Source: Alphaproteobacteria bacterium (lineage in GTDB: Bacteria > Pseudomonadota > Alphaproteobacteria > Puniceispirillales > Puniceispirillaceae). Taken from it: 57,952 bases of DNA. Below are positions 17,956 to 27,542 of this stretch, in pieces (the stretch's first letter is position 1; each line of letters begins with the position of its first letter). Made by a program: the position numbers and the translations under genes. The stretch is from positions 1-57,952 of the forward strand of contig JABJAN010000008.1 in NCBI GenBank assembly GCA_018666135.1. The letters run 5' to 3'. The notes below the pieces were generated by a model. The model was given only the letters and a program-made list of their open reading frames with translations, ran no database searches and was not told the origin of the DNA.

Positions 17956-18394
17956 TTGCACTTTGGAAGATAAATTTTCCTAGCAAATCTGTAAGACTTG
18001 TTGCGTCAATCGTATCATAAATTATATCCCCTGCCTGCAACATCGATTCTTCCGCCCCAGGGGATAGTTCTAGGACATAACCACCCAATAGAGATTTTGC
18101 AACAATCCGAGCACCTGTATCAGATGGCAATTGAATATCAGGGGTAATCCGAAATGAAAGTCTTGCTACATAGGTTATTTTATCAATCTCATAGGATGTG
18201 ACCTGACCAATTTTGATGCCTGCTAAGAAAACATCGTCGCCAACAGAAAGTCCAGATACATCACCAAATTCTGCTTTTAATTCCATTCCATCTGATGGCG
18301 TTAAATTAGCAGAATCATAAACAGTGAATGCGAAAATAATAGCGCCAATAATTATCACTGCTCCAAGCAAAGTTTCTAATGTGTTCTGACGCAT
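17948..18394 (-). CDS. mlaD: Outer-membrane lipid asymmetry protein MlaD (MCE domain)
   Basis: This 148-residue substrate-binding subunit of the MlaFEDB phospholipid transporter is anchored to the inner membrane by one helix (about residues 7-27). The MCE domain follows with ELKAEFGDVSGLSVGDDVFLAGIKIGQVTSYEID and GGYVLELSPGAEESMLQAGDII. The length matches MlaD. The genes for the ATPase and permease are not in the window, which is normal for alphaproteobacteria where this mlaD-type gene stands beside NDUFA12 and DUF2155. Confidence 0.93.
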   Translation of the reverse strand: MRQNTLETLLGAVIIIGAIIFAFTVYDSANLTPSDGMELKAEFGDVSGLSVGDDVFLAGIKIGQVTSYEIDKITYVARLSFRITPDIQLPSDTGARIVAKSLLGGYVLELSPGAEESMLQAGDIIYDTIDATSLTDLLGKFIFQSANE

Positions 18395-18465
18395 TTATCT
18401 ACCAGCCTTTAAAACAAATAGTGGAATATTGCACTTATTAACACCATCCAGCCATATTATAGCTT

Positions 18466-18825
18466 TTAAGAAATGGGGGTCCAAGGCTCATAGTCACCAG
18501 ATGCCTTTGCACGCTGGCCTCCTTTTAATATATGTCCTTTCGGACGATAGGCATGTTTAGTACCTGTTAAATTTGGCAAATGAGCTTCTTGCCATTCATG
18601 TTTCTCATACCCCCCTTTAGGCGGCGTGTCTTGTTGTGTATGATGCAGCCATCCATGCCAGTCTGCTGGCACCTTAGAAGCTTCAACAGTGCCTTTAAAT
18701 AACACAAATCTTTTCGGACGAAGCTGATGTTTTGCCTTAGCTTTTTCATAATATCTATTGCCGAACTCGTCCTCCCCGATGAATTTCGAGGTGCAGGAGA
18801 TAATCAATCTTGAAATAAAATGCAT
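18466..18825 (-). CDS. NDUFA12-type subunit of NADH:ubiquinone oxidoreductase
   Basis: This 119-residue protein is homologous to the accessory subunit NDUFA12 (B17.2) of mitochondrial complex I, which alphaproteobacteria also have. Diagnostic stretches are FIGEDEFGNRYYE, KRFVLFKGTVEASKVPADWHGWLHHT and PNLTGTKHAYRPKGH. It supports an alphaproteobacterial origin. It is the first gene of a minus-strand group with mlaD and DUF2155, 71 bp upstream of mlaD. Confidence 0.95.
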   Translation of the reverse strand: MHFISRLIISCTSKFIGEDEFGNRYYEKAKAKHQLRPKRFVLFKGTVEASKVPADWHGWLHHTQQDTPPKGGYEKHEWQEAHLPNLTGTKHAYRPKGHILKGGQRAKASGDYEPWTPIS

Positions 18826-19223
18826 CTGTTATTTTCCAATCAATAGCAGTATCAAACGCTAAGCACTATTCTAGCAAAAAAAATTGGTTATTAAAATATT
18901 TTGTTTCAAATAGTGGTTATTAGATTAAATAAATTTAGATTAAATTAATAAATAAAAAATATAATTAGCTGATTATACGCAAATATTGTTATGGGAACAA
19001 ATCGTATCAATTGAATAAATACAATGCATTAGAAAAAACAAATAAAAAAAATTAGATATTCACAAAAAAAGTTAAATATCAAACTTGATCTAAACCACAA
19101 CATCTGGTAATTTTGGAAACCATCAATACTATATGTGGTAAAACACCTCCATTTTACAAATAAAGAACACATTTGATTCACCAAATTGTACCAATATGAA
19201 TCACAAAAAAAGGAATGACTATC
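18826..19223. promoter_or_regulatory. Divergent intergenic region before nrdJ
   Basis: This very AT-rich region of about 400 bp separates the NDUFA12 gene and nrdJ. The nrdJ-proximal part holds a promoter-like pair and two NrdR-like boxes (listed separately). Poly-A and AT stretches fill 18880-19080 with no coding potential recognised. No cobalamin riboswitch B12-box was seen. Confidence 0.5.
19085..19141 (+). promoter_or_regulatory. Candidate nrdJ promoter with two NrdR-like boxes
   Basis: TTGATC (19085-19090) and TAATTT (19108-19113) are 17 bp apart. Two partial matches to the NrdR box ACACWATATATWGTGT have cores CAACATCTGG (19098-19107) and CTATATGTGG (19129-19138). They start exactly 31 bp apart, the spacing (three DNA turns) of true NrdR box pairs. 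The first box lies inside the promoter spacer, where the repressor would block polymerase. The matches are about 10 and 11 of 16 positions, so the spacing is the stronger argument. Confidence 0.5.
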
Positions 19224-22200
19224 ATGCGTTTTGAACGGCTGTTGACTAAGGCAAATGAAGATATTTATGCAAACATACCATTTCGGACAGCAACCAGTGA
19301 AATACGCAACCCAGATGGCACTGTGGTTTTTTTCGCAGCCGACATAGAAGTGCCAGAACAATATAGTCAAGTAGCAACAGACATCATTGCCCAGAAATAT
19401 TTTCGTAAAGCAGGTGTTCCAGCGCGGCTAAAAACAATTGAAGAAAATAATGTGCCTTCTTGGTTGTGGCGGTCGCAACCAGACACACAAGCATTAAATT
19501 TACTTCCAGAGGATGAAAGATATACAGGAGAGACGTCTGCAAAGCAGGTTTTTAATCGTCTTGCCGGCACTTGGACTTATTGGGGTTGGAAAGGTGGCTA
19601 TTTCAGTAGTGAGGCAGATGCTGAAATTTATTACCAAGAAATGACTGTAATGCTAGCGCGCCAGATGGCAGCGCCAAATTCGCCTCAATGGTTTAATACT
19701 GGTCTGCATTGGGCTTATGGCATTGATGGTCCAAGCCAAGGACATTTCTATGTAGATTTTGAAACAGGTAAAATGGTGCGCTCTAAATCATCTTATGAGC
19801 ACCCACAACCACATGCGTGTTTTATTCAGTCGGTTAATGACGACTTAGTAAATGAAGGTGGTATTATGGATTTGTGGGTGCGCGAAGCGCGTCTATTCAA
19901 ATATGGTTCTGGTACAGGCTCTAACTTCTCGAAATTGCGCGGCATAGGCGAAAACCTTTCTGGAGGCGGCAGATCATCAGGCTTAATGAGTTTTCTCAAA
20001 ATTGGTGACCGTGCTGCTGGCGCCATTAAGTCAGGAGGAACAACCAGAAGAGCTGCCAAGATGGTTACTGTTGATATCGACCATCCAGATATTGAAGAAT
20101 ATATCGACTGGAAGGTGGTTGAAGAACAAAAAGTTGCTGCACTTGTGACAGGATCAAAAATAGCGAGCAAGCATATGAGCGCAGTTATGAAGGCTTGCGT
20201 TGAAGCAACTGACTTGGATGATACACAACGCTATGATCCAAAACAAAATCTACCCCTTAAGAAAGCAATCATAGAAGCACGCAAAGTCATGCTTCCCGAA
20301 AATTATGTACAGCGAGTGATACAATTTGCCCAGCAAGGTTTTACAGAAATTGAATTTAAGACATATGATACAGATTGGGATAGCGAGGCTTATCTTACAG
20401 TTGCTGGACAAAATTCAAATAACTCTGTTCGGGTATCAAATGATTTTTTAAAGGCAGTGGAAGAAAAAGGGCAATGGTCTCTTATTGGACGTACAAATGG
20501 CAAGGTAATTAAGCAAGTAAATGCAGCAGAGTTATGGGATAAAATAGCCTATGCAGCATGGGCTTGTGCCGACCCTGGTCTTCAGTATGACACCACAATT
20601 AATGAATGGCATACCTGCCCACAAGGAGGCAGAATCAACGCTTCTAACCCATGCTCAGAATATATGTTCATAGATGACACAGCCTGTAACCTTGCATCTC
20701 TAAACCTGATGCAATTCAGACATGAAGATGGCAGTTTTGATATTGAAACCTTCGAGCATGCAACTAGAATTTGGACACTGACATTAGAAATATCAGTTAC
20801 AATGGCGCAATTCCCATCTAAGGAAATTGCCCAGGGGTCTTATGATTACAGAACACTTGGTCTTGGTTTTGCAAATATTGGCGGTATGTTGATGGCTGCT
20901 GGTTTTTCCTATGATAGTGACGAGGCCCGCGCCTTATGTGGCGCAATCTCCGCTGTAATGACTGGCAGGTCTTATGCAACCTCTGCAGAAATTGCAAGCG
21001 AGTTAGGCACATTCCCGAAATATAAAGCCAACGCAAAATCTATGATTCAGGTAATGGAAAATCATAAGAATGCAGCTCTTGGCAAATCAGATGGATATAG
21101 CGGGTTGAGTGTACTTCCTGTACCTCTTGCTATCAAAGATTGCCCAGATCAGAAATTAATAACAGCAGCCGCAACCGCGTGGCAAGATGCGGTGCGACTT
21201 GGCAAACAACATGGCTATCGTAATGCACAAGCAACAGTTATTGCGCCAACAGGTACCATAGGTCTAGTTATGGATTGTGATACAACAGGTATCGAGCCAG
21301 ATTTTGCTATTGTTAAATTTAAAAAACTTGCTGGAGGCGGATATTTTAAGATTATCAATCGGGTTGTGCCAGAAGCACTATCACGCCTTGGATATAGTCA
21401 AAAGCAAATACAAGATGTTATCCAATATGCTGTTGGGCATGGGAGTCTAAAAGAGTGTCAGGCAATCTCCATATCTGCTCTTAAAGATAAAGGATTTACA
21501 GATGCCATTTTAGAGAAATTAGAAGCAAGCCTTGAAAATGCATTCGATATTAAATTTGCCTTTAATCATTATGCACTTGGTCTTGAATTCTGCAAAAACA
21601 CCCTTGGCTTCACAGACGCACAATTAAATGATTTTTCATTCAATATGCTTGATGCGCTTGGGTTTAGCAAAGAAGAGATAGATGCAGCAAATATCCATAT
21701 TTGTGGTGCAATGACGGTTGAAGGAGCGCCGCATTTGAAAAAGCAACATCTCCCAATTTTTGACTGTGCAAATGTCTGTGGTAGAATTGGTGAGAGATAT
21801 CTGTCTGTAGAAAGCCATATTACAATGATGGCAGCTGCACAGCCCTTTATATCTGGTGCTATTTCAAAAACTATTAATATGCCAAATAATGCATCTGTAG
21901 AAGAATGTGGAAAAGCCTATATGCAGTCTTGGCGTCTAGGTCTAAAAGCAAATGCGCTATATCGTGACGGCTCAAAACTTAGCCAGCCTCTATCATCCTC
22001 TCTGATTGATGAAGATGATTTAGAAGAAGAATATGCAGCTCCAGCTCCGCAAATTGTAGAAAAAATTGTTGAGCGTGTAATGCATATGCAAGAACGCGAA
22101 AAATTACCTCAAAGACGTAAAGGATATACCCAAAAAGCGTCTGTTGGTGGTCACAAAGTTTATCTGCGCACTGGTGAGTATCAAGATGGCAGGCTTGGAG

Positions 22201-22835
22201 AGATTTTTATTGATATGCACAAAGAAGGCGCTGCCTTCCGCTCATTAATGAATAATTTTGCTATCGCAGTATCTATTGGTCTTCAATATGGCGTTCCACT
22301 CGAAGAATTTGTTGAGGCATTTACCTTCACAAGATTTGAGCCACAAGGCATTGTTACTGGAAATGACGCTATAAAAATGTCAACTTCCATTCTTGACTAT
22401 ACTTTCAGAGAGCTTGCCATTTCCTATTTGGACAGACATGATCTTGGCCATGTAAGCAAGGATGATTTGGATGTGGATACAATGGGCGGCGGTGAAGCAC
22501 AATCCGAGCTTGTAGATAGAATTACCAGCCGTGGTTTCATCCGAAAACAGGGGCTAACTGTATACTCAAATAAAAATCAAGCAGCAACAGCATTAGCACA
22601 AGAACCTGTCACAACAACAAGCTATCTTGCTCCTGCTCCAGAGGCAAATTCTGTAATCGAAACGCAAACTGCTAGGGTGACTAAAATGACTCCTAGCAAT
22701 ACCGAAATGGTTAAGCAGGCAAAAATGCAAGGTTATGAAGGTGAATCGTGCCCAGAATGTCAGAATTTTACACTCGTGCGCAATGGCACCTGCCTTAAAT
22801 GTAATACTTGTGGTTCTACAACTGGCTGTAGCTAA
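19224..22835 (+). CDS. nrdJ: Class II (adenosylcobalamin-dependent) ribonucleotide reductase
   Basis: This 1203-residue enzyme reduces ribonucleotides to deoxyribonucleotides using adenosylcobalamin. ATG 19224 ([15 protein letters not shown]) is chosen because AAAGGA sits 9 bases upstream; the ATG at 19215 touches that site. Family motifs include [49 protein letters not shown], the [25 protein letters not shown] loop and a C-terminal zinc ribbon (CPECQNF...[14 protein letters not shown]). No nrdA/nrdB is seen in the window. The cell would need vitamin B12, as would the MttB-type methyltransferase at 41 kb. Confidence 0.97.
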   Translation: MRFERLLTKANEDIYANIPFRTATSEIRNPDGTVVFFAADIEVPEQYSQVATDIIAQKYFRKAGVPARLKTIEENNVPSWLWRSQPDTQALNLLPEDERYTGETSAKQVFNRLAGTWTYWGWKGGYFSSEADAEIYYQEMTVMLARQMAAPNSPQWFNTGLHWAYGIDGPSQGHFYVDFETGKMVRSKSSYEHPQPHACFIQSVNDDLVNEGGIMDLWVREARLFKYGSGTGSNFSKLRGIGENLSGGGRSSGLMSFLKIGDRAAGAIKSGGTTRRAAKMVTVDIDHPDIEEYIDWKVVEEQKVAALVTGSKIASKHMSAVMKACVEATDLDDTQRYDPKQNLPLKKAIIEARKVMLPENYVQRVIQFAQQGFTEIEFKTYDTDWDSEAYLTVAGQNSNNSVRVSNDFLKAVEEKGQWSLIGRTNGKVIKQVNAAELWDKIAYAAWACADPGLQYDTTINEWHTCPQGGRINASNPCSEYMFIDDTACNLASLNLMQFRHEDGSFDIETFEHATRIWTLTLEISVTMAQFPSKEIAQGSYDYRTLGLGFANIGGMLMAAGFSYDSDEARALCGAISAVMTGRSYATSAEIASELGTFPKYKANAKSMIQVMENHKNAALGKSDGYSGLSVLPVPLAIKDCPDQKLITAAATAWQDAVRLGKQHGYRNAQATVIAPTGTIGLVMDCDTTGIEPDFAIVKFKKLAGGGYFKIINRVVPEALSRLGYSQKQIQDVIQYAVGHGSLKECQAISISALKDKGFTDAILEKLEASLENAFDIKFAFNHYALGLEFCKNTLGFTDAQLNDFSFNMLDALGFSKEEIDAANIHICGAMTVEGAPHLKKQHLPIFDCANVCGRIGERYLSVESHITMMAAAQPFISGAISKTINMPNNASVEECGKAYMQSWRLGLKANALYRDGSKLSQPLSSSLIDEDDLEEEYAAPAPQIVEKIVERVMHMQEREKLPQRRKGYTQKASVGGHKVYLRTGEYQDGRLGEIFIDMHKEGAAFRSLMNNFAIAVSIGLQYGVPLEEFVEAFTFTRFEPQGIVTGNDAIKMSTSILDYTFRELAISYLDRHDLGHVSKDDLDVDTMGGGEAQSELVDRITSRGFIRKQGLTVYSNKNQAATALAQEPVTTTSYLAPAPEANSVIETQTARVTKMTPSNTEMVKQAKMQGYEGESCPECQNFTLVRNGTCLKCNTCGSTTGCS

Positions 22836-22837
22836 TA

Positions 22838-22886
22838 TACTACGTAGTAATATCGAACATTATACCTAAATTGGGTGTAATGTTCG
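22838..22886 (+). terminator. Palindrome and strong hairpin after nrdJ
   Basis: Right after the stop there is a perfect 12-bp palindrome TACTACGTAGTA (22838-22849). Then comes a hairpin with a 13-bp stem, CGAACATTATACC/GGTGTAATGTTCG (22854-22866 and 22874-22886), with one T-G wobble and a 7-base loop. No clear T-run follows, so it may stabilise the mRNA end rather than act as a classical terminator. Confidence 0.45.
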
Positions 22887-23009
22887 TTAGCAAAAATACG
22901 TGTGATAATATAAAAGACAAACTGCTCCATAGATTTTAACTCTTTCTTCGGATAGCTGTTATATGATATCGCAATTCGTATTTTATATCAGTATCAAAGG
23001 AGCTTAAAG

Positions 23010-23480
23010 ATGAATTCAGATATCCAATCCAAGCTAGACCAACTTGGGATCACTCTCGATAGTCCAGCAGCAGCTGCAGCTGGTAATTATGTTCCAGTGC
23101 TTGTTGTTGGCGATATGGTATATGTCTCAGGACAATTACCAATGTCAAATGGCGCTATAGAGCTAACTGGCCGTGTTGGTGATACGGTGAGCATTGAAGA
23201 TGCCGCCAAACAAGCAGAGCTATGCGCTATAGCTATCTTACGACAAGTAGCCACCGTTAGTGACAATTTGAAAAACGTGGCACAAGTTATAAAATTGGGT
23301 GGGTTTGTAACATCAACGCCAGATTTTACAGCACAACCAAAAGTTATTGATGGCGCATCAAAAGTAATGTTAGCGTTATTTGGGGATGAAGGTAAACATA
23401 CAAGATTTGCAGTTGGGGTTAGTGCCTTACCGCTTGGTGCTGTTGTAGAAATAGATGCAATTTTTCAGCTTAAATCATAA
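23010..23480 (+). CDS. RidA family protein (enamine/imine deaminase)
   Basis: This 156-residue protein of the YjgF/RidA superfamily hydrolyses reactive enamine/imine intermediates made by PLP enzymes. Seen in sequence: VVGDMVYVSGQLPM, the Arg in GKHTRFAVGVSALPLGAVVEIDAIF that binds the substrate carboxylate, and the following Glu. It is a longer subgroup of about 150 residues, common in alphaproteobacteria. AAGGAG lies before the ATG. The FemAB/GNAT-like gene follows after 57 bp and is probably cotranscribed. Confidence 0.92.
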   Translation: MNSDIQSKLDQLGITLDSPAAAAAGNYVPVLVVGDMVYVSGQLPMSNGAIELTGRVGDTVSIEDAAKQAELCAIAILRQVATVSDNLKNVAQVIKLGGFVTSTPDFTAQPKVIDGASKVMLALFGDEGKHTRFAVGVSALPLGAVVEIDAIFQLKS

Positions 23481-23537
23481 TTAATTTGCGCACATTCAAA
23501 TAGCAAGAATATCTGAGCCTTACCTAAGATAGTTTTT

Positions 23538-24689
23538 ATGGATAATAAATCACAAGATTCAGTTTTCACGCTACATACGCTGGCATCTATTAACGATATT
23601 TCTGCTGCTGAATGGGATAAACTAAACCCTAGTAATCATCCATTTGTTTTGCATGGCTTTCTTGCCTCGCTTGAAAATAGCGGCTGTGTTGGTCATGAGA
23701 CTGGCTGGGATATCCTACATCTTTGTGTATATGATGAGAGCGGTGCGTTACGCGCTGCTATGCCACATTATCTAAAATATCATTCTTACGGGGAGTATAT
23801 TTTTGATCATAGCTGGGCCAACGCTTATGAGCGTTCTGGACAAACATATTACCCAAAATCACTTGCAGCAGTGCCTTTCACTCCTGTGCCTGGTCCACGC
23901 CTATTAGCTAAACAAGATGATATATCGGCAAAACGCGCATTACTGGCTGGCATGCAAGCAATTATAGAAAATAATCAGCTATCATCTGCCCATGTTAATT
24001 TCATCGATTTATCTGATTTATCTATTGCCCAAGAAGATGGCTGGCTTATTCGTGAAGGGCTTCAATTCCACTGGCATAATCAAGATTATGATGATTTTGA
24101 CGGATTTTTAGAAAACTTAACCTCTCGAAAACGTAAAAATATTCGAAAAGAACGTGCCAGCATAAAAAATTCGGGCATTCGTTTTGAACATATAACAGCA
24201 GACCTTATCAATCCTCACCATTGGGACATATTCTATCAATGCTATCTGAAAACAATTGAGAAAAAATGGGGTGGTGCATATTTAACACGAGCCTTTTTTG
24301 ATTCACTATCAGAAACATTAGCAGATAAAATACTTCTGATATTTGCCTATCAAGAGGACACCCCTATCGCAGGCGCCTTAAATTTTATAGGGTCGGATTC
24401 TTTGTTTGGCAGAAACTGGGGCGGCTTATATGATGTACCTTTCCTGCATTTTGAAACTTGCTATTATCAAGCAATCGAATTTGCGATTAGACATAAACTA
24501 AAACGGGTAGAAGCTGGGGCGCAAGGCGTGCATAAAGTTCCACGCGGCTATTTACCTGTAAAAACCTATTCAGCTCATAAAATTCTTAATCCACAATTTG
24601 AAGAAGCTATTTTGCAGTTTCTTAAACAGGAAGTCATACAAAATGAAAAAGAGGCCCAATATATTAATCAGACCTCTCCTTATAAATAG
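23538..24689 (+). CDS. GNAT/FemAB-like acyltransferase (DUF482, 'peptidogalycan biosynthesis')
   Basis: This 383-residue protein is of the DUF482 group with a FemAB/GNAT fold. Recognisable stretches are HPFVLHGFLASLENSGCVGHETGWDILHL, DHSWANAYERSG, LTSRKRKNIRKERASIKNSGIRFEHI, FYQCYLKTIEKKWGGAYLTRAFF and EAGAQGVHKVPRGYLP. The substrate is not known; the FemAB relation suggests transfer of an amino-acyl or acyl group. It is downstream of ridA. A glycerophosphodiester phosphodiesterase is often found between these two in relatives and is absent here. It is convergent with clpA, only 17 bp apart. Confidence 0.88.
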   Translation: MDNKSQDSVFTLHTLASINDISAAEWDKLNPSNHPFVLHGFLASLENSGCVGHETGWDILHLCVYDESGALRAAMPHYLKYHSYGEYIFDHSWANAYERSGQTYYPKSLAAVPFTPVPGPRLLAKQDDISAKRALLAGMQAIIENNQLSSAHVNFIDLSDLSIAQEDGWLIREGLQFHWHNQDYDDFDGFLENLTSRKRKNIRKERASIKNSGIRFEHITADLINPHHWDIFYQCYLKTIEKKWGGAYLTRAFFDSLSETLADKILLIFAYQEDTPIAGALNFIGSDSLFGRNWGGLYDVPFLHFETCYYQAIEFAIRHKLKRVEAGAQGVHKVPRGYLPVKTYSAHKILNPQFEEAILQFLKQEVIQNEKEAQYINQTSPYK

Positions 24690-24706
24690 ATATTTTTGAA
24701 AATAAA

Positions 24707-26989
24707 TTATACTTTTTCTGTCTTCTTTTTCTGTGTATTCGAAGTATCTGCTGGTGTTGTTTTAAGCTCAAGTTTGTTGTTTTTAACACTAACAAACACT
24801 TCACCACCAGATACCAAATCACCAAACAAAAGATGGTCTGCTAATGGTTTTTTGATATGTTCCTGGATTAATCTGCTAAGAGGCCTTGCCCCATAAGCAC
24901 TATCATATCCTCTCTGTGCTAGCCATTCGCGTGCCTGCTCATCAAGTTGAATTTCAACCTGTCTTTCTGCCAATTGAGCTTCTAATTGAAAAACAAATTT
25001 ATCTACAACAAGTCGGATTGTATCACTATCTAGCGCAGAAAACGCAACAACTGAATCCAACCGATTTCTAAATTCAGGTGAAAATGTCTTCTCTATTGCT
25101 TCTGAATCTGCATCTGTGCGATTGCCCCTTCCAAACCCAATGGCTTGTTTTGATAATTCAGATGCACCAGCATTAGTTGTCATTATTAAAATAACATTCC
25201 TGAAATCAACTTTTTTGCCGTTTGAATCTGTTAACGTGCCATGATCCATTACCTGCAACAACAGATTGAATAAATCTGGGTGGGCTTTTTCAATTTCATC
25301 AAGCAACAAAACTGCATGAGGTGTTTGATCAATAGCATCTGTTAATAATCCGCCTTGATCAAACCCTACATAGCCAGGAGGCGCACCAATCAGCCTTGAT
25401 ACAGTATGACGCTCCATATATTCTGACATATCAAATCGGATTAACTTAACCCCTAATGTTTCTGATAATTGTCTTGCTGCCTCTGTTTTTCCTACACCAG
25501 TAGGTCCTGAAAAAAGATAATTGCCAATTGGCTTACCAGCCTCACGTAGACCTGCACGTGAAAGTTTAATAGCTGATGCCAGCGCATTAATTGCTGTATC
25601 CTGACCATACACCATTCGCTTTAAATCTGTTTCCAGAGAAGCCAATACTGCCTTATCGTCTCTACTTACATGTTTAGAAGGAATGCGTGCCATTGACGCA
25701 ATCGTTGACTCTATTTCCTTCTGCCCAATTTGTTGACGTCTTCTTGATGGCGGCAGTAAATTTTGAGAAGCTGCTGCCTCATCAATCACGTCGATAGCCT
25801 TATCTGGTAGTTTACGGTCGTGAATATAGCGTGCAGATAAATCAACTGCTGTTTTAATAGCTGCTTGCGTAAATTTAACCCCATGATGAGCTTCATAACG
25901 AGATTTGAGCCCTGCCAATATCTTAATTGTATCAGGGATAGAAGGCTCATTAACATCGATTTTCTGGAACCTGCGAGCCAAAGCACGGTCTTTTTCAAAA
26001 TAGCTTCGATATTCTTTATAGGTAGTTGACCCTATGCAGCGTAAAACGCCTTTTTGCAAAGCTGGCTTTAACAGATTAGAGGCATCCATTGCCCCACCTG
26101 AAGTTGCCCCTGCGCCAATGATTGTATGAATTTCATCTATAAATAAAATTGCTTGCTCATCTTCTTCTATCTGCTTTATTACAGCTTTCAAACGCTCTTC
26201 AAAATCGCCCCTATATCTAGTTCCTGCCAATAACGAGCCCATATCAAGAGAATAAATCACCGCTGATTTTAAAACTTCAGGAACATTTCCATCTACAATA
26301 CGTTGTGCAAGACCTTCAGCAATTGCTGTCTTTCCAACACCAGGATCGCCAACATAAAGCGGGTTATTTTTTGTTCTTCTACATAAAATTTGAATTGTTC
26401 TATCTACTTCGGCACTTCTGCCAATAAGAGGATCTATCTTACCCTCAACAGCTTTAACAATTAAATCTACCGCATATTGAGACAACGCATCTTTGCCAGC
26501 CTTGCTTTCAGGACCATCCAACTCATCGTCATTTGTCTCACTGCCTTCCGCTGGTGTGCCACCATTACCATGGCTTATAAAACTAATCGCATCCAGACGT
26601 GACATTTCAAGCGAAGTTAAAAACCACACCGCATGTGATTCCCTTTCTGAATACATGGCAATTAAAACATTTGCACCTGTTGCAGAACCTCTGCCTGATG
26701 ATTGCGTGTGGATTATTGCACGCTGTATTACCCGGCTGAAAGAAGCCGTAGGCTGAACTTCAATTTCATCTGCCTGAGCAACTAGCTCGTCCATTTCATC
26801 ATCAATATAGGATTCCAGCATTTCTCTTAGTCTGGATATATCTAAATTGCACCCTTGCATGACATTTAAGGCATCTTTGTCTTCTAGCATGGCGAGCAGA
26901 AGATGTTCCAGAGTAGCAAATTCATGATGTCGCTCTCCTGCGATAGACAGCGAACGGCGTAAGGTTTCTTCTAGTTCTTGGGAAAGCAC
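24707..26989 (-). CDS. clpA: ATP-dependent Clp protease ATP-binding subunit ClpA
   Basis: This 760-residue AAA+ unfoldase feeds substrates to ClpP. An N-domain (residues 1-140) is followed by the first AAA module with Walker A GDPGVGKTAIAEGL and Walker B ILFIDEIHT. The second module has Walker A GPTGVGKTEAARQL and Walker B VLLLDEIEKAHPD, followed by a C-terminal D2-small domain. There is no ClpB-type middle coiled coil. It follows clpS by 6 bp, so they are one operon; with Aat (16.9 kb) this gives an N-degron pathway. clpP is elsewhere. Confidence 0.97.
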   Translation of the reverse strand: MLSQELEETLRRSLSIAGERHHEFATLEHLLLAMLEDKDALNVMQGCNLDISRLREMLESYIDDEMDELVAQADEIEVQPTASFSRVIQRAIIHTQSSGRGSATGANVLIAMYSERESHAVWFLTSLEMSRLDAISFISHGNGGTPAEGSETNDDELDGPESKAGKDALSQYAVDLIVKAVEGKIDPLIGRSAEVDRTIQILCRRTKNNPLYVGDPGVGKTAIAEGLAQRIVDGNVPEVLKSAVIYSLDMGSLLAGTRYRGDFEERLKAVIKQIEEDEQAILFIDEIHTIIGAGATSGGAMDASNLLKPALQKGVLRCIGSTTYKEYRSYFEKDRALARRFQKIDVNEPSIPDTIKILAGLKSRYEAHHGVKFTQAAIKTAVDLSARYIHDRKLPDKAIDVIDEAAASQNLLPPSRRRQQIGQKEIESTIASMARIPSKHVSRDDKAVLASLETDLKRMVYGQDTAINALASAIKLSRAGLREAGKPIGNYLFSGPTGVGKTEAARQLSETLGVKLIRFDMSEYMERHTVSRLIGAPPGYVGFDQGGLLTDAIDQTPHAVLLLDEIEKAHPDLFNLLLQVMDHGTLTDSNGKKVDFRNVILIMTTNAGASELSKQAIGFGRGNRTDADSEAIEKTFSPEFRNRLDSVVAFSALDSDTIRLVVDKFVFQLEAQLAERQVEIQLDEQAREWLAQRGYDSAYGARPLSRLIQEHIKKPLADHLLFGDLVSGGEVFVSVKNNKLELKTTPADTSNTQKKKTEKV

Positions 26990-26995
26990 TGTGTA

Positions 26996-27319
26996 TTACT
27001 CCTTTTCCATCTGCAATTGCAGTGGATGTTCATTTTGTCTTGCAAATGTCATTACCTGATTTATTTTTGCCTCAGCGACTTCGTAGGTATAAATACCACA
27101 CACACCAACGCCTTTTTGATGCACATGCAACATAATTTTCTGTGCAGATTGGGTATTATGACCAAAAAAGCGTTGTAAGATAAGAACTACAAATTCCATC
27201 GGAGTGTAATCATCATTTAACATAATAACGCGATATAAGGATGGTTTTTTTGTCTTTGTGCGCTTGTCCAGCGCCAAATCACCTTCACTATTATTTGGTT
27301 TATTGTTATCTGCACTCAT
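26996..27319 (-). CDS. clpS: ATP-dependent Clp protease adaptor ClpS
   Basis: This 107-residue adaptor hands N-degron substrates to ClpA. The core [28 protein letters not shown] holds the binding-pocket residues (N, D and M), followed by the [25 protein letters not shown] part. ATG 27319 (MSADNNK) is chosen with GGAGAT upstream; a TTG at 27346 would add nine residues. It is 6 bp from clpA and divergent from the D,D-carboxypeptidase gene. Confidence 0.95.
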   Translation of the reverse strand: MSADNNKPNNSEGDLALDKRTKTKKPSLYRVIMLNDDYTPMEFVVLILQRFFGHNTQSAQKIMLHVHQKGVGVCGIYTYEVAEAKINQVMTFARQNEHPLQLQMEKE

Positions 27320-27542
27320 CTGTTCAATATCTCCATCACCTATCAATAGATATTGGCATTTTTTTTGTTAAGAAAAGGGGGTGCCTTATATTTTTTATTA
27401 GCTCTTACCACTCAATGATATATCATAGAATTATTGATTTATAATCTTTATTGTGATTCATTGGTACCAAAAATGTAATTCTTCTCAACCTAAAGAGTCT
27501 ATTTATAGAAATGTATGATTGTCTGATGATAGGAAGGGGTTG

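Noticed and set aside
18826-19223. Cobalamin riboswitch before nrdJ
   Set aside because: No B12-box or matching stems were seen; the region is AT-rich with NrdR-like boxes instead.
19029-19370. Minus-strand frame of 113 residues across the nrdJ start
   Set aside because: It is antisense to nrdJ and its promoter, rich in Cys, Phe and Trp as expected for a chance frame in AT-rich DNA.
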